Of a stretch of DNA of 64,000 bases, positions 54,240-63,367 are shown piece by piece. The notes beneath the pieces were generated by a model. The model saw only the letters and a program-made list of their open reading frames with translations, had not been told where the DNA came from and did no database searches. The first letter of the stretch is position 1, and the number at the start of each line of letters is the position of its first letter. A program made the translations under genes and the position numbers. The stretch is from assembly GCF_001310085.1 (NCBI RefSeq), contig NZ_CP012643.1:3974001-4038000 (forward strand). The letters are read 5' to 3'. The DNA is from Rufibacter tibetensis (GTDB lineage Bacteria > Bacteroidota > Bacteroidia > Cytophagales > Hymenobacteraceae).

Positions 54240-55022
54240 GTGAAGCCCGTCCAGCCCAAGAAACACCTAGGTCAGCATTTCCTCACCGACCTAAACATCG
54301 CCCAGAACATAGTGGAGGCGCTGCGCCTGCCCAATGGTGTGCAGGAGGTGTTGGAAGTAGGGCCTGGCATGGGCGTGCTCACCCAATATTTGATCCAGCA
54401 CCCCGAGTACAAAACAACCATTGTAGACATTGACCGCGACTCTATCGCGTGGCTGAACGAACATTTTCCGCAACTGGAGGGCCGGGTGCTTCTAGCCGAT
54501 TTTCTCAAAACAGACCTGAAAACGTTGTTCTCGGGTCCGTTTGCCGTCATCGGAAATTTCCCATACAACATTTCCAGCCAAATCTTCTTCAAGGTGCTGG
54601 ACCACCGCGACCAGGTGCCTGAGGTGGTGGGCATGATTCAGAAAGAAGTAGCGGAGCGGATTGCGGCTCCGCACGGCTCCAAAACCTACGGCATCATGAG
54701 TGTGCTGTTGCAGGCTTTCTATACCATTGAGTACCTGTTCACGGTGCACGAGCACGTGTTCAACCCGCCGCCTAAGGTGAAAAGCGCGGTGGTGCGGCTC
54801 ACCCGCAACGAGGTGGCGCACCTGCCCTGCGACGAGAAGCTGTTTTTTAAAGTAGTGAAAACTAGTTTTGCCACCCGCCGGAAAACGTTGCGTAATTGCC
54901 TAAAGCCATTCAATCTGCCTACCGAAGTTGCCCAAGACACTTTGTTTGACAAACGCGCCGAGCAGCTTTCCGTGACTGATTTCATCAACCTTACTCTACT
55001 GATCCAGCAGCATGCAGTCTGA
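54240..55022 (+). CDS. ksgA: 16S rRNA (A1518/A1519-N6,N6)-dimethyltransferase
   Basis: Dimethylates two adenines in helix 45 of 16S rRNA during small-subunit assembly. The 260-residue protein begins KPVQPKKHLGQHFLTDLNIAQNIV. It shows SAM motif EVGPGMGVLTQYL, DIDRDSIAWL, the catalytic NFPYNISSQIFF and PPPKVKSAVVRL. The GTG at 54240 gives the family N-terminus directly before KKHLGQHFL. The 3' end overlaps mgtE by 11 bases, so translation may be coupled. Confidence 0.93.
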   Translation: MKPVQPKKHLGQHFLTDLNIAQNIVEALRLPNGVQEVLEVGPGMGVLTQYLIQHPEYKTTIVDIDRDSIAWLNEHFPQLEGRVLLADFLKTDLKTLFSGPFAVIGNFPYNISSQIFFKVLDHRDQVPEVVGMIQKEVAERIAAPHGSKTYGIMSVLLQAFYTIEYLFTVHEHVFNPPPKVKSAVVRLTRNEVAHLPCDEKLFFKVVKTSFATRRKTLRNCLKPFNLPTEVAQDTLFDKRAEQLSVTDFINLTLLIQQHAV

Positions 55023-56364
55023 AATCACCCGTGAGTTTATTGACCAGATAGAGGACGCCATTGAGCGTCGCGATGCCGAGTTCATTCTCTCCAACATGGA
55101 GGAAATGTACGCTGTAGACATCACCACCGTCTTGTACGAGCTCAATACTGAGCAAAGCAAGTACGTGATGGACGTGCTTCCGGCAGATGTTTGCGCGGAG
55201 ATCCTCAGTGACCTGGACTCAGATGTACGCACCAATTTCCTGAAGAACTTCACCATAGAGGAGATTGCCCGCTACATAGGCGAGATGGACTCTGATGACG
55301 CCGTGGATTTGCTCAACGAGCAGCCCGTGCAGCGCAAAGAAGAGATCATCGCCTTGCTGGAAGACCAGGAACAAGTAGCTGACATTGTGGAACTCCTCCA
55401 CTATGACGAAGACTGCGCCGGTGGTCTGATGGCCAAGGAGTTGATCAAGGTGAACATCAACTGGCGGGTAGGGCAGTGCATTGATGAGATCAGGCGGCAG
55501 GCCGAGGAAGTGGAGAAAGTCTACGCTGTGTACGTGGTAGACGACCGCGATAAACTCCTGGGTCGCTTAAGTATGAAAACCCTGATTCTTTGCGGCGACG
55601 AGACTCCCATCAACAAGGTATATGATGCCGATGTGATCTCCATTGAGTCGTACAAAGATGAGCAGGAAGTGGCCGCCGTCATGCAGAAGTATGACCTGGA
55701 AGCTATTCCGGTGGTGAACATACAAGGTCGTTTGCTGGGCCGCATTACCATTGATGACGTCATTGATGTGATCCAGGAGCAGGCGGAGTTAAGCCGCCAG
55801 TTGATGACCGGTATCACTGAAAGCATAGAAGAAGACGACAGCGTTTTCCGGCTTTCGCGCGCCCGCTTGCCCTGGCTCATGGTGGGTATGGTAGGCGGTT
55901 TGCTGGGAGCCCGATTCATAGGACTGTTTGAAGGAGACATCGCCATTATTCCGGCTCTGGCTATGTTTACGCCTCTTATCACTGCCACCGGGGGAAACGT
56001 GGGCATCCAGTCTTCTTCTATCATCATTCAGACACTGGCCAACAAAACCATCGTGTTTGATAATTTCGCTTCCCGTATCATTAAGGTGTTAATGGTAGCG
56101 GTGATCAATGGCTTGGTGATGTCTGGGTTGGTACTTGGCTTTAATGTGTTGTTGGGCGTACAGTTAACCTTGTCTATAGTGGTGGCCGTGGCTTTGTTCA
56201 GTGTGGTGTTGCTGGCTTCTTTTATGGGAACGGTTACGCCCATGATTTTAGATAAGTATGGGGTGAACCCTGCAGTAGCCGCCGGTCCCTTTATTACTAC
56301 CGCCAATGACTTGCTGGGACTGGCAGTTTATTTTATGGTTGCCCACGCACTTTTGAACCTCTAA
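55012..56364 (+). CDS. mgtE: Magnesium transporter MgtE
   Basis: A Mg2+-gated channel in the inner membrane. The 450-residue protein shows a helical N domain (~5-130), two CBS domains (~135-255; VYAVYVVDDRDKLLGRLSMKTLI and LEAIPVVNIQGRLLGRITIDDVIDVI), a plug helix, and five membrane helices from ~285. The ion-pathway signature FTPLITATGGNVGIQSSS is in the second. The acidic CBS/N interface senses cytosolic Mg2+ in the family. The start ATG overlaps ksgA. Confidence 0.93.
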   Translation: MQSEITREFIDQIEDAIERRDAEFILSNMEEMYAVDITTVLYELNTEQSKYVMDVLPADVCAEILSDLDSDVRTNFLKNFTIEEIARYIGEMDSDDAVDLLNEQPVQRKEEIIALLEDQEQVADIVELLHYDEDCAGGLMAKELIKVNINWRVGQCIDEIRRQAEEVEKVYAVYVVDDRDKLLGRLSMKTLILCGDETPINKVYDADVISIESYKDEQEVAAVMQKYDLEAIPVVNIQGRLLGRITIDDVIDVIQEQAELSRQLMTGITESIEEDDSVFRLSRARLPWLMVGMVGGLLGARFIGLFEGDIAIIPALAMFTPLITATGGNVGIQSSSIIIQTLANKTIVFDNFASRIIKVLMVAVINGLVMSGLVLGFNVLLGVQLTLSIVVAVALFSVVLLASFMGTVTPMILDKYGVNPAVAAGPFITTANDLLGLAVYFMVAHALLNL

Positions 56365-56407
56365 TTATAGAATAATTTCTACAAATCAGCTCCGAAACAT
56401 ATTAGCT

Positions 56408-57373
56408 ATGTCCCTCTCTACTGCTTCTCCCTTCCGCTGCCTCATCATAGACCTCATGCATGAAAGCCTGTTGCCCATGCTAGAGAACTTGGGGGTAGAG
56501 GTAATGTACCTGCCCCAAATCAAAAAAGAAGAGGTGCCCGCGTTTCTCCCAGATTATCAGATGCTGGTGGTGCGCAGCAAAATGCGAATTACCGCTGATT
56601 TACTTAAATCTGCCCCTAAACTGGAGGTGCTTGCCCGCGCCGGAGCTGGTGTAGATAACATAGACGATGGCGTTTTAGAAGCCAGGAACATTACCTTGAT
56701 CAACGCACCTGAAGGCAACCGAGATGCCGTAGGAGAGCACACGCTGGGGATGCTCTTAACCTTGTTCCGGAAAATCAACCAAGGTGACCGTCAAATCAGG
56801 GAGGGGCAATGGCTGCGGGAGGATAACCGCGGTGAGGAGATAAGAGGAAAGACCGTTGGCTTAATTGGGTACGGCCACATGGGCAAGGCTTTCGCCAAGC
56901 GCCTCATGGGTTTTGACTGCGAAGTGCTGGCGTATGACAAGCAACCAGTGGAGAATCCCTTCGCCCACGTTAGACTTGCTTCCCTGGAAGAACTTCAGCA
57001 GAAGGCCCAGGTGCTGAGTCTGCACATTCCTTATAACAAAGAAAACCACCATTTCATTAATGCCCGGGTTCTTTCTGGGTTCCAACATCCGCTTTGGGTC
57101 TTGAATACAGCCCGTGGCGAAGTGTTGGACCATGCCGCGTTGGTAGATGCCATGAGCACAGGGAAGGTGAGGGGAGCCGCCTTGGACGTGTTAGAAAACG
57201 AAAAGCTTAAAACGTTAACGCAGGAGCAGCAGGAGCGGCTTACGTTCTTGATGGACCACCCTCGCGTGGTGTTAACCCCTCACATTGCCGGCTGGACACA
57301 GGAGTCTTACGTCCGCATTAATGAGGTGCTGGTAAATAAATTGAAGGCTCATTTAAGCCAAAAACACAGTTAA
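56408..57373 (+). CDS. D-isomer-specific 2-hydroxyacid dehydrogenase (SerA-like)
   Basis: A 321-residue NAD-dependent dehydrogenase. The NAD fold is KTVGLIGYGHMGKAFAKRL, the catalytic Arg in LNTARGEVLDHAAL, Glu in ALDVLENEKL, and His in TPHIAGWTQES. NIDDGVLEARNITLINAPEGNRDAVGEHTLGMLL is the conserved substrate-side block and is closest to phosphoglycerate dehydrogenases, but there is no ACT domain. A role in serine synthesis is possible; glyoxylate/hydroxypyruvate reduction is the alternative. It begins 43 bases after mgtE. Confidence 0.85.
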   Translation: MSLSTASPFRCLIIDLMHESLLPMLENLGVEVMYLPQIKKEEVPAFLPDYQMLVVRSKMRITADLLKSAPKLEVLARAGAGVDNIDDGVLEARNITLINAPEGNRDAVGEHTLGMLLTLFRKINQGDRQIREGQWLREDNRGEEIRGKTVGLIGYGHMGKAFAKRLMGFDCEVLAYDKQPVENPFAHVRLASLEELQQKAQVLSLHIPYNKENHHFINARVLSGFQHPLWVLNTARGEVLDHAALVDAMSTGKVRGAALDVLENEKLKTLTQEQQERLTFLMDHPRVVLTPHIAGWTQESYVRINEVLVNKLKAHLSQKHS

Positions 57374-57410
57374 CTTCTTTTGTTTGTTTTTTTGAAAATA
57401 GACCAATATC

Positions 57411-57465
57411 GTAATACAATCAAAAAGCCTCTCTTATATAAAGAGAGGCTTTTTGATTGTATTAC
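57411..57465. terminator. Bidirectional terminator overlapping a stop codon
   Basis: A 25-bp perfect stem (57411-57435 with 57441-57465) and ATATA loop between convergent genes. The right arm includes the stop codon (57462-57464) of the DUF5103 gene. Confidence 0.9.
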
Positions 57466-58787
57466 CGTTGAGGGTTGAAGGTGATGGTGGAATACCCAAT
57501 GATCAGGTCTGCTCGGGAGCCTGGTGGACGATAATACACCAGCACATCATACACGTTCTCCGTTTCAAAGTGGCTTCCTTCAAAATACCGGGCATCTGCC
57601 TGGCCGTTGGCACCTTTCAAGGCGAAGTAGTAATTGTAATACCCTTGTTTAAGAAGGGCAGAGCCGGTGTACACTTGGTTTTCCGCGTCGTATGTCATCC
57701 GGAGGGGTTCCTGCAATTGCCAGTCGGTTAATCCCCCAAAAATATAAACCGGACCGGGAGCTGGTTCGGGAGCCTGCAATTGGAAGAAGACCTGCTGGTA
57801 ATCGGCATTGAGAGGAGCGTTGCCGTACTCGCGGCTCCCGAAGATGAACTTGCCGTTTGCATCTGGTTGGGTGCTGTAGGCGGCACCGGCGCGGCTTCTG
57901 CCCGGAACAGCAAACACGCGGTCTGGGTTGGTGGAGTTATCGCGGCGTTCTACGCCAATACCGCTGTAACGCTCACTGCGGGTGTCCAGAGGCCGGAATT
58001 CGCTTAAGCCTAGGAACGCCTGCTCTGGTTCAAACAACTGGTATTCTAATCGGCGCTGGGCTTCTTGTATAAAGGTGGGACGGGTAAAATATTTGGCATT
58101 GTCCCAGCGGTGATTTTGACGCAGTACCACCTTTATCTCCTGTGCCGGGTTCACCAGCGGGTACTGCGGATAGAAGATGTTGAAATCCATTTGTTGGCGC
58201 TCGTACCGGTCTCCTGCACCGGACGTTGCCACAGGTCTGAGCCCAACGCTTACCTGGTCTTCGAACACCGAGAACCGCCTACTTAATAATAGGTTACCGC
58301 CTTCTTCAGAGACTTCCATTACGTAGTTTCCGCTGAGTTTCACCCGGGGCAACTGGAAACGATAATGCCAGTAAGGCACTTTGGTACCTGCTGACGGTTC
58401 CACTTCAAGGATATAGAATTCATTGTAGTCCTGCACAAACTGGAGAGGCTGCAGTTGGGACGGTTGCCAGTCGGCATTGCAATGGTACAGTTTAACGACT
58501 GCGCGGGCCCTGGGTGCGGTCATGCGGTCAAACTCCAGCATCAGGGGGGCACTTTGGTCAATAGATACTATGGGCGGAGCTAGCACATCGCCCAGGTTAT
58601 TGCTGCGGGAATAGAACTGCACCGAACGTACGTCTGCTGAGTAGACGGCATCTGCATATTTTACTGACCCAGTGCCTGTAGCGCCAGTTCCCGATCCGGT
58701 TGATTCAACCGGTACACATCCTGTTAAGGAGGTTGAAGCTAAAGCGATAACTAGGATTGCCTGTTTCCAGTGGATGGTTCTTATCAT
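57462..58787 (-). CDS. DUF5103 lipoprotein
   Basis: A 441-residue exported lipoprotein, lipobox STSLTGC at ~residue 24, then a Gly/Thr/Ser linker. The beta-rich DUF5103 domain follows (RSVQFYSRSNNLGDVLAPPIVSIDQSAPLMLEFDRM; ARAVVKLYHCNADWQPSQLQPLQFVQDYNEFYI). The C-terminal section (PVYIFGGLTDWQLQEPLRMTYDAENQVYTGSALLKQGYYNYYFAL) looks like a starch-binding/CBM20- or CBM48-type beta-sandwich, so a glycan contact is possible. The family is widespread in Bacteroidota without known function. It is transcribed alone. Confidence 0.85.
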   Translation of the reverse strand: MIRTIHWKQAILVIALASTSLTGCVPVESTGSGTGATGTGSVKYADAVYSADVRSVQFYSRSNNLGDVLAPPIVSIDQSAPLMLEFDRMTAPRARAVVKLYHCNADWQPSQLQPLQFVQDYNEFYILEVEPSAGTKVPYWHYRFQLPRVKLSGNYVMEVSEEGGNLLLSRRFSVFEDQVSVGLRPVATSGAGDRYERQQMDFNIFYPQYPLVNPAQEIKVVLRQNHRWDNAKYFTRPTFIQEAQRRLEYQLFEPEQAFLGLSEFRPLDTRSERYSGIGVERRDNSTNPDRVFAVPGRSRAGAAYSTQPDANGKFIFGSREYGNAPLNADYQQVFFQLQAPEPAPGPVYIFGGLTDWQLQEPLRMTYDAENQVYTGSALLKQGYYNYYFALKGANGQADARYFEGSHFETENVYDVLVYYRPPGSRADLIIGYSTITFNPQR

Positions 58788-58986
58788 GTAGTGAGGTTTC
58801 TTGTCTTAGAGGTCATACTGAGCAGAAGGGGATTTGTTCAGTAGTGGAAAGTGTTGTTTGAGTTTAAGATGAAACGTTTGCTGTACCTTAGGCTAGGCCT
58901 AATCAAAATGCAACGCCTGGATCTTCCGACTCCTGCTCTAAATTAGTCTTTTAGCGGAAGATTCCAGAAAACGAGCCTAAAAAGAA

Positions 58987-59017
58987 AAGCCTTACAGGAT
59001 TAGGTTCTGTAAGGCTT
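58987..59017 (-). terminator. Terminator after ABC-F gene
   Basis: An 11-bp stem AAGCCTTACAG/CTGTAAGGCTT just beyond the ABC-F stop. The rest of the 240-base spacer to the DUF5103 start shows nothing clear. Confidence 0.75.
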
Positions 59018-59027
59018 GATCTGGTGC

Positions 59028-60956
59028 TTATTTCAATTGGTTTTCTAACTCGTCTACCTGCTCCATGAGCTGTTCCCAGGCGCTTTGCTCTTTGTCTAGC
59101 TGCGTCTTGATTTTGTTAAACTGTTGGGTAGCCTCATGTAAGGCGTTCGGGTCTGAGTAGGTGCTGGGAAGGGCCAGTTTACTTTCGCAGTTCTTCAGCT
59201 TGCTTTCTAGGTCATTCACCAGGCCTTCCACCTGCTTCAATTTCTGGTTTATTTTTTTCAGTTCCTGCTCCAGTTCCTGCTGCTGGCTGGCCGTTGGTTT
59301 CGGTTTGGCTTGCGTCTTGGCCGCTGCAGGTTGTTGCTGCGCTGTGCGTTTCACGCCGCGGTCCCGTTGCTCCATGAAATACTCGTACTCATGGTACGTG
59401 CCCGGATATTCCTTCAGCTCATGATCCTCGATGTACCAGATCTTGTTGGCCACATTCTCCACAAAGTACCGGTCGTGGGAGATGACCACGAAGGTACCCT
59501 CGTACTGATCCAGTGCCTGAATCAGGATGTTCACCGACTGCATGTCCAAGTGGTTTGTAGGCTCATCCAGCAGCAGGAAGTTGGCCTCAGAGATCAGCGT
59601 TTTAGCCAAGGCTACGCGGCTTTTCTCTCCCCCTGAAAGCACTTTGATTTTTTTGAAAACCGTATCACCGGTAAACAGGAAAGAACCTAAGACGCCCCGC
59701 AATTCCATTTCGGTACGGCGGCTGCCTGCCTGGATCATTTCCTGCAGGATTTCGTTTTCTACGTTCAGGCTTTCCAACTGGTGCTGGGCGTAGAAGGCCA
59801 TGATCACGTTGTGACCCAATTGGCGATCACCTTTGATTGGTTCATCTCCGGCAATAATCCGCATGAGGGTAGATTTACCTTTACCGTTTGCCCCAATCAG
59901 CGCGATTTTGTCTCCGCGCTCAATGTTTACGTTCGTGTTTTTGAAGATCAGCTTCTCGCCGTAACTTTTGGCTACGTTCTCCAGGCGCAGAATATTACGG
60001 CCGGGTTGCACGGTAAACTGGAACTTGAAGTTTACTACGGGCGCGTCACCGGCCACGTCTTCAATACGCTCCAATTTGTCCAGTGCTTTCATACGGCTTT
60101 GGGCCTGCTTCGCTTTGGTTGCTTTTGCCTTAAAACGGGCAATAAACTGTTCAGCCTGTTTTATCTGCTGCTGCTGGTTTTCGTAAGCGCCTTTCTGAAT
60201 TTCGTTCCGGAGCTCTTTTTCTTCCAGGTAGAAGCTATAATTACCGGCGTACACGTTCAGTTTGGCACCGGAAACTTCCACGGTAACGTTAGTAGTCCGG
60301 TCCAGGAACTCGCGGTCGTGGGAAACAATCACGAGGGCACCTTCATATGCACTGAGGTAATTTTCAATCCACTTGATGGAAGGTAGGTCCAAGTGGTTGG
60401 TAGGCTCATCCAGTAACAGGAGCGAAGGTTTTTGCAACAGGATCTTGGCCAGCATCACGCGCATGCGCCACCCTCCGGAAAAGGTCTTAAGCGGTTGCTG
60501 CAGTTCTTGCGTAGTGAAACCAAGGCCTTCCAGAATCTCCTCGGCTTTTATTTGCATGTTGTAGCCGTCCAGTGCCTCAAAATGCTCCTGAAGCTTGGCA
60601 AGTTTGTCAATGTGCTCGTCCTGGTAATCTGTTTCCATCTCGTGCAGCACCTCGTCAATCTTGCGCTGCAGCTGAATGGCCTCGTCAAAAGCCTGCATGG
60701 CCACGTTCAGGATGCTTTCATGGGTGTCATAGGAAAGCAGGTCCTGGTTCAGGAAGCCCAAGGTGGTCTCGCGGCTCATCTGGATGCTGCCACCGTCTGG
60801 TTTGTACTCTCCCACTAACAGGCGCAGCAAGGTAGATTTGCCCGTTCCGTTCAGCCCTACCAACCCAATCTTGTCTTTGGGCTTGATGTGCAGGTTGGCG
60901 TCTTCGTACAGGGTGCGGCTTCCGAAATGGAAATTGAGGTTATTTATGGAAATCAT
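59028..60956 (-). CDS. ABC-F family ATPase (ribosome-associated)
   Basis: A 642-residue soluble protein with two ATP-binding cassettes and no membrane part. The first has Walker A GLNGTGKSTLL and signature FSGGWRMRVMLAKIL; the second has GANGKGKSTLMRI and LSGGEKSRVALAKTL; both have LLLDEPTNHLDxxS. The interdomain linker (~245-310; KAKATKAKQAQSRMKALDKLER) is basic and reaches toward the ribosomal P-site in the family. The C-terminus (~540-642) is an Ala/Gln/Lys linker then a coiled coil (QELEQELKKINQKLKQVEGLVNDLESKLKN), as in YheS/Uup. It most likely resolves stalled ribosomes; antibiotic resistance is less likely. Confidence 0.85.
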   Translation of the reverse strand: MISINNLNFHFGSRTLYEDANLHIKPKDKIGLVGLNGTGKSTLLRLLVGEYKPDGGSIQMSRETTLGFLNQDLLSYDTHESILNVAMQAFDEAIQLQRKIDEVLHEMETDYQDEHIDKLAKLQEHFEALDGYNMQIKAEEILEGLGFTTQELQQPLKTFSGGWRMRVMLAKILLQKPSLLLLDEPTNHLDLPSIKWIENYLSAYEGALVIVSHDREFLDRTTNVTVEVSGAKLNVYAGNYSFYLEEKELRNEIQKGAYENQQQQIKQAEQFIARFKAKATKAKQAQSRMKALDKLERIEDVAGDAPVVNFKFQFTVQPGRNILRLENVAKSYGEKLIFKNTNVNIERGDKIALIGANGKGKSTLMRIIAGDEPIKGDRQLGHNVIMAFYAQHQLESLNVENEILQEMIQAGSRRTEMELRGVLGSFLFTGDTVFKKIKVLSGGEKSRVALAKTLISEANFLLLDEPTNHLDMQSVNILIQALDQYEGTFVVISHDRYFVENVANKIWYIEDHELKEYPGTYHEYEYFMEQRDRGVKRTAQQQPAAAKTQAKPKPTASQQQELEQELKKINQKLKQVEGLVNDLESKLKNCESKLALPSTYSDPNALHEATQQFNKIKTQLDKEQSAWEQLMEQVDELENQLK

Positions 60957-60976
60957 GGAAAAAGCGTATCAAACCG

Positions 60977-60984
60977 CAAAGGTA
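60977..60984 (-). promoter_or_regulatory. -7 box TACCTTTG for the ABC-F gene
   Basis: Matches TAnnTTTG on the minus strand, 21 bases before the ATG. Confidence 0.55.
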
Positions 60985-61214
60985 CGCAATTCTGTAGAAA
61001 CCTTATTCTCAGGATTTCTGGGGTAAGAAGAGAAACAGCCTAGAGGAAATTTGAGGAACAGTTAAAGCCGAAGAAGTATGCGATTCAGACTTGTCTACCA
61101 AAGGAGTCCCTTCAATATTTAAACCCTTCGGCACCAATACCGTTGAGGTTAAAAGTTATTTTGGTTTTTGACGTTATTTTGGGAAAAGACCAATAAATCT
61201 TAACATTACCTTCT

Positions 61215-61787
61215 ATGGTAGCAATTGTATCCTTACTCGACGCTCAATATTCAGACAAAGTAAATGAACTGATATTTAGCTTAGAGCGGGAGTTTGGGTT
61301 GAAAGGTGTGCAGATGACCCCTTATCCGCACCTTACTTGGTTAACAGTCAATGATGGCAGTTTACATAAACTGAAGGCGACGTTAGGCCAAGCCGCTGGC
61401 ATTTGTTGCAAGTTTACAATTGCCACCACTGGACTGGGGGTTTTCCCGGGAGAAAAGCCGGTTCTTTACATTCCTGTGATCAGGACCGTGACGGTGAATG
61501 ATTTTCATGGACAATTGCACAAAGCGGTAGGGAAGGTTTGCCAGGAAATTGGCCCTTACTATCACCCTGAGGTTTGGATGCCGCACCTTTCCCTTGCGCT
61601 GGGAGACACAACGCCTGAAGTAGTTTCTAAAGCCATTCTTTTCCTGAACCGCGAGACGTATAACTGGAAAACAGAATTAGACAACATAACGCTGCTCACC
61701 AAGCACGATGATCTCTTCCTAAAAGATGGGGTATTCCCATTGGTGGGTGATGAGGTGGAAGACACCATCAAGCTTTCCTCAAGGTAA
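61215..61787 (+). CDS. 2H phosphoesterase (2'-5' RNA ligase-like)
   Basis: A 190-residue protein of the LigT/2H superfamily. The two H-x-T/S-x motifs that form the active site are visible: PHLTW near residue 41 and PHLSLAL near residue 123. The fold is the usual two-lobed beta-sheet. Members open or close 2',3'-cyclic or 2'-5' phosphodiester bonds in RNA or nucleotides; the substrate here is unknown. Upstream, GTTATTTTGG occurs twice 18 bases apart (61155 and 61173), possibly part of the promoter. It is monocistronic. Confidence 0.8.
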   Translation: MVAIVSLLDAQYSDKVNELIFSLEREFGLKGVQMTPYPHLTWLTVNDGSLHKLKATLGQAAGICCKFTIATTGLGVFPGEKPVLYIPVIRTVTVNDFHGQLHKAVGKVCQEIGPYYHPEVWMPHLSLALGDTTPEVVSKAILFLNRETYNWKTELDNITLLTKHDDLFLKDGVFPLVGDEVEDTIKLSSR

Positions 61788-61788
61788 A

Positions 61789-61824
61789 GTATATACCACC
61801 TCCTTTGAACGAAGTGGTATATAC
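61789..61824. terminator. Bidirectional terminator
   Basis: The stem GTATATACCAC/GTGGTATATAC between convergent genes; weaker and more AT-rich than others in the window. Confidence 0.65.
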
Positions 61825-61839
61825 GTCTAATCACTACTG

Positions 61840-63273
61840 TTACACTTCAACTGAATTCTCTAACTCACTTGCTTTTTCCTGTAGAATCTGGAGCGTCAGG
61901 TCTATCGTGTCCTGATGGGTTCTGAAAGAAAGAATGGCCATGCGGAGCATAAAGGCGCCGTTCAGCAAGGTAGAGGAAAGAAAAACGCGACCGTCTGTTT
62001 GCACGGCCTTAATCAGTTTCTGATTGAAGGCATTCACCTCAACACCCTTCTTAGGCAAGTACCGGAAAATCACCACGGATAGTTCTGGCACCACGGGCAC
62101 TTCAAAGTCAGGGTGTTGCTTTAGCTGTGAGTATGCATAGTTTGCTAACGTAAGTTTCTCCTCCAGGGCATCTCTAAAAGCACTTACTCCATGCAGTTTG
62201 AGGGGAAGCCACAGCCGGAGTCCCCTGAAGTGTTTACTTAACTCTGGAGACAAATCTGCTGGCGAAGCCTCTTCTGTAGCTGAAAGTGCGTCCTGCATGT
62301 AATTGGCCTGGTAGTGGTGTGTCTCTGCAGCTTGTCGTTTGTTTTTGATGAGGACTGCCCCTAAACCATACGGAATGAACAAGCCTTTGTGGGGATCCAT
62401 TACCACTGAGTCTGCCTCTTCAATACCGGCTAGCCCTGGTTTACCAGAAGCTGCTAACGCAAAGAACCCGCCGTACGCAGCATCTACATGATACCATAAC
62501 TGGTGCCGCTTCGCCACTTGGGCTATGGCTTGTAAAGGATCAATAGCTCCCACGTCAGTGGTGCCGGCTGAGGCAATGATAAGCCAGGGTTTTAGATCAG
62601 CAGCGTTGTCTTCTACAATTGCCTGTTCCAGAGCTTCCGGGTTCATCCGGTACTGTTCATCCATGGGAATGTAGCGAATGGGGCATTCGCCTAGTCCAGC
62701 AATGCGCAATGCTTTGTCAAGGCAATGGTGGGCGTGTTCGGTGGTATACACGACGGCATCAGGAATGAGACGGGCCTTAATCTCTTGGGCATCACGGGCG
62801 GTAGCCAAGGCAATCAGGCTGGCAATACTTCCTCCGGAGGTGAGATTTCCCGCAACATCTGTCGGGAAGCCGATTAAATCAGCCATCCAGCGCAATAGCA
62901 TGTTCTCCATGCGCACCGCTCCAGGGGCTGAGAAGAAGATACCGGCGTATTTGTTTGTCACGGCGGCTAAATAATCTCCTAACCCCGAGTAGTACAGTCC
63001 ACCGCCCGGAATGTACCCTAGGTGCCCACCTGAGGCAGAGTTGATACCAGGAATGTCCACCTCTGTTTTCAGTAAGCCCAAAGCCTCTTCTATGTCTCCG
63101 GGTTGTTCCTGAAAGGGACTTTCCAGTAGCCCAGCACCTTTACTTGGTGAATCAACAAAGGCCGGCAACGAAGGCAGTTCCTGCAGGAATGTCTGGACAT
63201 AGGTCTCAACTGCTTGCTGTACTCGCAGACGATCGGCTAGCTGAGGCTCAAGAGGGTAGGAGTGGGTATTCAT
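61840..63273 (-). CDS. Group II PLP-dependent amino acid decarboxylase-like protein
   Basis: A 477-residue protein of the aromatic amino acid/glutamate decarboxylase fold. The PLP Lys is in VVMDPHKGLFIPYGLGAVL, the PLP-pocket His in TTEHAHHCLDKAL, Asp in WYHVDAAYGGFF, and TSGGSIASLIAL is the phosphate loop. HPxxF-type N-terminal residues are replaced by GHLGYIPGGGLYYSGLGDYLAA, the form seen in many Bacteroidota 'aspartate aminotransferase family' entries. The substrate is uncertain: aromatic L-amino acids, diaminobutyrate or phosphatidylserine-like amines cannot be told apart by eye. It is alone, between two hairpins. Confidence 0.8.
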   Translation of the reverse strand: MNTHSYPLEPQLADRLRVQQAVETYVQTFLQELPSLPAFVDSPSKGAGLLESPFQEQPGDIEEALGLLKTEVDIPGINSASGGHLGYIPGGGLYYSGLGDYLAAVTNKYAGIFFSAPGAVRMENMLLRWMADLIGFPTDVAGNLTSGGSIASLIALATARDAQEIKARLIPDAVVYTTEHAHHCLDKALRIAGLGECPIRYIPMDEQYRMNPEALEQAIVEDNAADLKPWLIIASAGTTDVGAIDPLQAIAQVAKRHQLWYHVDAAYGGFFALAASGKPGLAGIEEADSVVMDPHKGLFIPYGLGAVLIKNKRQAAETHHYQANYMQDALSATEEASPADLSPELSKHFRGLRLWLPLKLHGVSAFRDALEEKLTLANYAYSQLKQHPDFEVPVVPELSVVIFRYLPKKGVEVNAFNQKLIKAVQTDGRVFLSSTLLNGAFMLRMAILSFRTHQDTIDLTLQILQEKASELENSVEV

Positions 63274-63367
63274 GAAGGTATATACTCTTGTTAGGTGGTA
63301 TTTTGAATATCAAAAAGGTTTCAAGATACTAAATATTGTCTGCAGGGCTTTCATTAGGTATAAACCT

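Noticed and set aside
59781-60386. 201-codon plus-strand frame opposite the ABC-F gene
   Set aside because: Antisense shadow of conserved ATPase motifs.
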